64,000 bases of DNA from Magnolia sinica (Eukaryota; Streptophyta; Magnoliopsida; Magnoliales; Magnoliaceae). The notes under the pieces are model-generated. The model ran no database searches and had not been told where the DNA came from. It saw only the letters and a program-made list of their open reading frames with translations. Position numbers and translations under genes: made by a program. The DNA is taken from NCBI RefSeq assembly GCF_029962835.1, contig NC_080583.1, positions 71,285,158 through 71,349,157 on the forward strand. Direction: 5' to 3'. Positions 57,620 through 64,000 of this stretch are shown piece by piece (within the stretch, counting starts at the first letter, position 1; each line of letters begins with the position of its first letter).

Positions 57620-60600
57620 TTCACATTAAGATGTTCGATGGGGTATACTCTAACTGGTTTCCATGCTCAGTTGATTTCATACATATGTTGCTGTCCAGAA
57701 ATTTTCTGGACAATTGATGGATGGTTTTTGGGTCAAGATTATGGACTGATAAGAGGGATGTTTCACCCCTATTGATTAATGATTCTTGGAGGTGTGGACC
57801 CCACCTTGATGTGTGTTGAATCCCACCTCCATCCGCCCTTGATTGATCACCCAAAAAGGTGGGCCAAGAAGGTTGGTCAGTCCAGATTTTCTGGACTGTC
57901 TAGCCACTTTGCATGTTGCAAAAACATAAATATCAGCTTGTTTTTGAAATGGTGGGCCACCTTTGTGGACCCCACCTTGTTGTATACTTGTACAGGGATG
58001 TTGGCCCTATATTTTTCCAAATTTTAGCAGACTTGGGCCCACTCTAATGAGGTGCACAAGTTAGGGGTTGCAGCATTGTTTCAGCAGGAATTATTTCTGG
58101 ACCTTGCTGTCCATAATTTGTGTGAATTGAATAAAATACTTATACTACCTCAAAAATTTTAAAATTTTTCTGAGAGATGGCCCACCCATGTTAGGACCCA
58201 CCTACAAAATTTGGGGGCCAATGGACACTTGTACACACCATGGTGGTGGCTGGACCGGCCCACTATATTGTGGTGTCCAGATCAGGCAGTATCTCCAGGA
58301 CAGATTATTTTCTTAAAATAAATTAAAATATCTTTAGATGTCTAAAAATCTTAAAATTTTGTGGAGATATTTTTCACCCATGCTAGGACCTACCTACCAA
58401 TTTTTGGGGCCAAAGGACTCCTGTGCACACCGTGGAAAGGGCTGGACCAGCCCATCACGTTGGGACGTCCAGGTCAGTCCGATTTTCTGGACAGATTGCT
58501 TTATTTAAATTAATTAAAATATTTTTAGATATCCAAAAATTTTAAAATTTTGTGAAGATGTGGAACACCCATGGAAGTATCACCCTGAAAAATTTTAAAG
58601 CTATCAGGCCCTTGTACTGCCCTCGGTATGGAGTGGAGTGGCCCACCAGGCAGGGACACCCAGGCTGGGGCATCCAGCCTGCTTTGTAGGCCCACCTAGA
58701 CGTATTGTATATCCCATCATCTATCCATGTGGGGTCCTTAAGGGACTTGATCATCTTCTCCTTCAGTAGTTTCTAATTGAGGCCCATTTGGATGAGATTC
58801 TGGGCTAAATACCCGGGCCCATAGGGCTGCTTACACATGAGGCATCCCTGTCTTGGGTCGCTGCTAGGCCTGCACTCCAACGGCATGACCCACTTGATAT
58901 ATGAGTTATATGCCCCCCCTCTCATCTGGTGGGACCCACTGTTATATATGTGGGCCATCAGGAATTTCATTTACTATAAAATAATTTTTTTGTTGTTGGA
59001 TTCCAACCAACCTAGAAAAAAAATGGGTGGGCTGGAATTTAGCAATGCGCCCAATAATTGTTGTCTATAAATGTTGTTTTGGGGCAGTATGACCCACTAG
59101 ATTTGAGGAGGATTTAAGTCAGTTATCTTACCATTTTAATTTTATTTTTGGGCTTAATTAGTGCATGATTAAAGGCCCATTCCAATTAGATTCTTCTTGG
59201 GCTAGTCTTCTAGTTAATTAATGGGCCTTATCGCTTTGGTTGGGCTGGAGCTTTTGATAAGCCCGTTGGACCCTTGGGCCCTATATTTACCATGCCATTG
59301 TGATGGGTCTTATGGGTCAAATACTCAAGTAGTTGGGCCTTGCTTGCTCACTATAATAAATCCATACTTGGGCCGAGATGTGAGGCCCAACTTACTTGTG
59401 TTAAATATAAAGATTTCCTATATGTTGGGATAATGGGCTACCCATTAGGCCCACCACAAAGACTGAACCCATGACCCTTATGGTTGGGCCCTAACCTTGC
59501 TTAAGGGCCCACCGGGTTGCCTATGTATTGGGCTTAGTGTATGGCCCACTAGGCAATGGATTGATTGGGCCTTGGACTTTTCTTTACATACGTAGCAAGC
59601 TACCTTTTTGGGACCCAGTTGAGATTAGATGTCCTCCTTGGTGGCCCTAAGGTAGGCCCATAAGGACCTTATAGGTGGTTGAAGGCCCACCTTGGACCTT
59701 GTTAGGCCCGTTTCCTTTTTAAGGCTTTAGGACTCCCCTAGCTCGTGGGTCATCCCGAACCGTTGGGCTCCCACTAAGAGAACTTCGTTTCTCCTTAGAG
59801 TACTTGTCTATATATATATATATATATATATCTTGTCATTGTCCCTCATTGGGAAGGATGAATACATATTCTATAGGTAGCACACTTATGTCATTGTGAC
59901 CCATACGGATCATTTGTGTGAATTAATTGCAGTGTACGGTGGTCATGGAGGGGCGGAGTTTCTCCCATTGTACACGTTGAGTGCCTGAAGCTTGTGCATG
60001 ATCTGTATGTGTGACTCATGCATTGACATCACATTTCATGATGATACCGCCTTTGCTTTATCAGGGCCTTGCCTCCACAGAGATATTCGTGAATGGCTGG
60101 ATGTGTGGACACCGAAAATATTACTTGAGCATACCGGGTTGATAGGATGCTCATGAGTGAAATTTTTAAAACTTCCATGGTACCAAGGATCTGCCCCAAC
60201 TCCATGACCAAGTGGAAACTATGAGCGCACGAGGGCCTTATACTGCTAGGCTGTGACTCCCATTGTCGTATAGTCGATTGGGTAGGGTGTGGCCTTACCT
60301 GCCTGGTGTGAGGAGGCATTGCTAGGCTAAGTCTGGCCAGCTCATAAATGGGTCCGCTGCCGTCGAGCCCTGTTGGTGATTGGCTGTCCACAGGCGAGTA
60401 GTGAGGTCTCTTATGCTCGTTTGACTGTGTGGGTCTGTAGAACGACAGTCATTCTGCAGTGTAATGGACCCCGATGATTTCCTTATGATTGGAAATGTAC
60501 TTGATATGTGGATTGGATATGAGCACTGATATTACTCGCATCGCATTCGCATCAGCTGTATAAGCCCTTTCATGCATCGCCTTGGTATGGCGCCCAATAC

Positions 60601-61118
60601 TCATTGCATCGTGTTCATGATAAGCTTCGGTAAGGCTAGTGATATTGTCATTGAGCATGTTCCTCTTCCTATTCTTCTGTGCACCGTTATCACACACTTT
60701 CACCACCCTCTAAGCTTCTATAAGCTTATGTACGATTGATGCGTGCAGGTGATCCTAGGCAGGTTCCGTAAAGCGGCAGAGCGTGGATTAGAGTTGAGTT
60801 TGAGGATCCAGTGTTGCTGACTTTCTCCCCTTTTTCTATTATCTTATGTATGTCCTTTTGGACCTGATGTAAACTTGTAAAAGTTTAAATTCATAGTGGA
60901 TTTTGTGATGTGTGCCTTGTTATTCTCAGACATACTTGCTGTGATCATGGGTTATGCTCGTATTGGAATTGATCATATTGTTATGGAAACCCTCCTTGTA
61001 GGATCCTAGGATCGGAACCTGCCTCAGGAGTCGATAATGGGGTACTACGGAGGCTGTTGCGGGTAGAACCGACCATTGGGTTCCTTGTGAGTCCGGTTAT
61101 CGAATCTTGGGCATGACA
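57620..61118 (+). mobile_element. Right part of the plus-strand solo LTR, with internal tandem repeats
   Basis: This continues the LTR begun at 46221 and ends GGGCATGACA. Bases about 58130-58680 are three diverged tandem copies of a roughly 185-bp unit (AAAATTTTAAAATTTT, then GGCCCACCCATG, then GACCAGCCCA, then a TTTCTGGACAGATT segment). More eroded copies reach back to about 57880. A (TA)n run at 59812-59831 could act as the TATA element of the LTR promoter. The end region has TTGTAAAAGTTTAAATTCATA-type text usual near LTR ends. No genes were seen. Total LTR length without Athila is about 4.8 kb. Confidence 0.65.
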
Positions 61119-61693
61119 ACAACCCTGATGTGAATATATGGGGAGAGGAATCCCCTATAACTTCTGACCTGGTGTCCCCGTTTGCCACCCCAGGCAGAAG
61201 GCCTAGCGTGTAGACGGGACTGTGCTCCCGTTGACATTCCGTTGATGGAATATGGTGTATATCAACTGTATGCATCCTCTGTGACTGCAATACGGGTGGT
61301 ATGATTTCCTGCAGAATTAGAAATTACAAAGTCAGAGATCTTGCCGGTTGCATGGCAAGGGAGTTTAGCTTCTAAATGTTATCCCTGGTTAAATTTTCAA
61401 GGGGACTAGGGTTTCTGTTTCTAAGTTCAGACGACCAATTTGCCATTTCCCAAGGGATTCTAGGTTCTTTCCTAGGTGATTCATACTCTAAGTTCTTTCT
61501 AACTACTGGGGATTCCTTTTTAAGTTCAAATGTGCATTCTGCTAATATCTAAGGGGCCTAAGTGTATTGTCCTTAAGTTCACTCATCCTTCCTACTCCCT
61601 AAGGGAAATGTCTAAGTTTTGTCTAAGTAAATCCCTTAAGGTTTTGTATGTTAATCCCACAGCTAGGCTATCTCATACTCCGATTTGATACCA
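61119..61693 (-). mobile_element. Leader, gag start and primer-binding site of the Tekay element
   Basis: The complement of TGGTATCAAATCGG (61680-61693), a variant initiator-Met-tRNA primer-binding site, lies 3 bp inside the LTR end at 61697. About 400 bp of leader follow on the minus strand, then gag-like text (QSRLHARPSAWGGKRGH; in another frame DSSPHIFTSGL). It breaks at the solo LTR and resumes at 46220 as PSQYFERRTPSAEP. This shows the split element was continuous before the insertion. Confidence 0.7.
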
Positions 61694-61696
61694 ACT

Positions 61697-64000
61697 TGTA
61701 ACACCCCGGTTTTCGGGACCCGAGTATACAACTCATTTCTGAAAACCCCGGTGTTAACTGATGCTCAAAAAGATAGTTAAACCAAGCCAAAGTGTGATTA
61801 ATGGAGAATTAAGTGTAATATAAAAGTAAACCAACCCAAAGCAATATCCCGGGCCACTTAGCTGGGGCCCATATATAAAACTTCAAATCTTAAAATGTAC
61901 TGAAATGGACATGAGTAAATAGTCTACTAATTTAATCTAAAAAAAGCAGGCACCTCCTGTTGCGGCTCCTCATCATAGAACTCTTCCTCGATCGCAGCTG
62001 CCTCCGGGTCCGCTGTGTATCCATTTGCCCCTGTATCTGCACCATCTGTACGATTGAACATTGATGAATGAGTGGCTAGTCAGTGTGATTTTCCCTTAAG
62101 ATTACACACCGCCGCCCTGGGCAAGAAATAACATGAAAGTGATAAGGCATACAAAATAATACAAGATGCAGTCTTATTAAATGCGTGGATGTATGAGTGC
62201 AGATCAACTGGGGATGTTCATCCTGTTGACGTTTGGGCAGCACCCATAAAATGCGGCTGGTCACCAGCGAAAGTACACAGTACGAGCATAGTGCCATATC
62301 ATCATTATGGCCGGCCACCAGCGAAAGCACATAGTGCATGTGTAGTGGCAAACTTGCCAACGTAACCGATCACCAACGAAAGTACATAGTATGCGCGTAG
62401 TGCAAAAAACCCACCAATGTGACCAAGTACTATGTATGATTAGCCCAACCATTATTAATCTATTATAACCAGGAAGTTTAATCGAGCTCAAGGTCACTAC
62501 GGGGAGCTCATAGCCCAGCGTAGGCCGACGGCTTGGGCATAGTATCCCATGACCACCATCCCCGGTCCATGAGTCTACCGCGTTAGGGTGTGTGTAGGAC
62601 TCATCACCACGTGGTCAATCAATTCTTCATATATGGGAAACTACCATCGTAAGCCGACTAGGAATGAATATCGAAAACATTAAATAGAGCAACTAAAGTG
62701 AGACGGGATGTATTATTCAATAGCGAGTAAACAACAGTAATGACAAATGTGAAAAAGGCCATTTCATAGTCAGTTAGATGGGACCACTCCATAAGTGGTA
62801 CATCCCATGAATTTAAACTACCATTATCCATAACTACCATGTTGAGGGCCTAATCTTACTACAATCTGTCCCATTACACCCTAAGCACGGACTCTCTTTA
62901 AATAGAGGTTTCCATAAAGCGATTTCAGCTGATATGTGACTTACAACCAATGCAACCATATCAAGATTCAGGCATGCTTCAACATTCAAAGTAAAGTTCA
63001 AATATACAAATAGTTCGAGAGTCATGTGTTCATAGCATGTTAATTTCTAAGGCATATATCTCAAAGAAAGCAATCCAAGTGACTCCTATACATGAGTAAT
63101 CAGTAAGATAATTCTTAGAACATGTGCCCAAGTAAACAAAACGAGGTATCTCCACTTAGTCTGCCAGTCGAGCTATGGATCTAGGTGTTCTAGGACATTT
63201 AGTTAAGTACGCTAACTAAACATCCTACTAAGTGTTAAGTGAACTAAACAAGTAGTTTATTTCCATGACATGTAATGAACTAACTACACAATTATTCTTA
63301 ACCAATTCTAAGCAAGTCTAAGGCATGAATTAGATTATTCAAGTATCCAAATAAGTCCTAAATCATACTTCCAAGTAAACCGACCAAGTGTTAACCTACT
63401 TATAAAGCATAGATTTCAACAACTGCCCGAATGATTCACCGGCGTTCAATTTTACTATAAAGCTATCCTTAGCCTAACTTGGAGGTGGAAAGCCCAAGGG
63501 AAAGAAAATCATCACTAAAAAAGTCGTATTCCTTCCCTTAGTGCGAGTGATCGTGAGTATCTCGCTACCCAATATCACGTAAGTAGCTTCCTGAAGTCAC
63601 TCCCAATACAGTAACTTGTGTTAGAAGGCATTCCCACCCTTGGAATGAATAGGATTTGTAAGGACTTGATGATTAAGGGAACATGGGCCTGATTCAAAGT
63701 GGCTAGGCTCACCTACCATGACCCGATCAATGGGCTTGGGCGTGGCTCCAATTTGCTTCTTATTAAGGCCCACCAGCTTATATGGTGAGGCCCACCGCAA
63801 CTTAAGTGAGGCCTACTGTATACACAGTGCAACCCATTTGCAAATACAACCCAAGGCTAGTTGGGCTAGCTGTCTTAGGCCTAAAGCTCATGGTCTAGCT
63901 AATCTTGGGCCCGCCCCATGTCCTGAGGGCGGCCCACCTGCACCATGCGAGGTGCGGTCCCTCTACGATTCAAAAGAGGCGCGACCCACCTATGTTTCAC
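61697..64000 (-). mobile_element. 5' LTR of a Tekay-type element (runs off the window)
   Basis: It starts TGTAACACCCCGG beside the primer-binding site, so its minus-strand 3' end is GGGGTGTTACA. It shares the block CACTACGGGGAG / CCCAGCGTAGGCCGACGG / CATAGTATCCCATGACC (62490-62570) with the solo LTR at 8236. A tandem repeat of about 54 bp occurs at 62262-62425. The outer end is beyond base 64000. No gene was found inside. Confidence 0.75.
62262..62425. repeat. 54-bp tandem repeat in the LTR, three copies
   Basis: CACCAGCGAAAGTACACAGT (62262), CACCAGCGAAAGCACATAGT (62316) and CACCAACGAAAGTACATAGT (62371) start three units, each followed by a GnGnGTAGTG(C/G) segment and a variable CCA(C/A)-rich end. 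Confidence 0.85.

Noticed and set aside
59812-59831. Promoter of a host gene at the (TA)n run
   Set aside because: It lies inside the solo LTR and no host coding region follows.

Overview
The window reads as nuclear DNA of a flowering plant. It has one spliced host gene with GT-AG introns, dense Ty3/gypsy retrotransposons of the plant-specific Athila and Tekay lineages, plant Mutator-like element (MULE) genes, MITEs, a TRIM and many simple repeats. The abundance of GGGCCCAC-type words and of particular MITE families makes a magnoliid plausible, but that is a weak inference. No rRNA, tRNA, organelle or bacterial sequence was recognised.

Bases 1-20,160 are a decayed MULE landscape. A DUF1985/coiled-coil/Ulp1-protease pseudogene (470-3370, +) is followed by a 2.36-kb array of 21-bp repeats (3517-5877, + orientation). 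In mirror image, a MULE transposase pseudogene (15,995-18,459, -) is bordered by arrays of the same 21-bp repeat in inverted orientation (14,783-15,890 and 19,335-19,765). Between the halves lie a GGTCGACC-rich inverted repeat (6859-7036), a 3.4-kb solo LTR with a near-matching target duplication (8236-11,677) and a 'putative plant transposon protein' pseudogene (about 12,880-14,206, -).

Bases 21,800-35,700 hold the only intact host gene, a ubiquitin-specific protease of the UBP24/USP10 type. It has seven coding exons (559 codons, no frame break) spread over 13.5 kb. Its introns have filled with a Ty3/gypsy fragment, L1 and RTE LINE tails, several MITEs, a 39-bp minisatellite and an intact 373-bp TRIM with a perfect 5-bp target duplication.

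Bases 35,700-40,000 are intergenic, with one MITE and a badly decayed 53-63-bp tandem repeat (38,810-39,490). From 40,015 to the end is a retrotransposon nest. A minus-strand Tekay chromovirus (3' LTR 40,015-41,785, pol and gag to 46,220, leader and PBS 61,119-61,693, 5' LTR from 61,697) is split by a plus-strand solo LTR (46,221-61,118). That LTR is itself split by a 10.1-kb minus-strand Athila element (47,529-57,619). All these elements carry stops or frameshifts.

The most interesting candidate system is the MULE half. A DUF1985-family gene, a MULE transposase and kilobases of short tandem motifs are the ingredients of the sequence-specific anti-silencing system known from Arabidopsis VANDAL elements. 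Here the motif is a 21-mer built around TTCACGGTCAATT, and the gene carries an Ulp1 protease domain. The local copies are dead, so the system would have to be studied in intact relatives.
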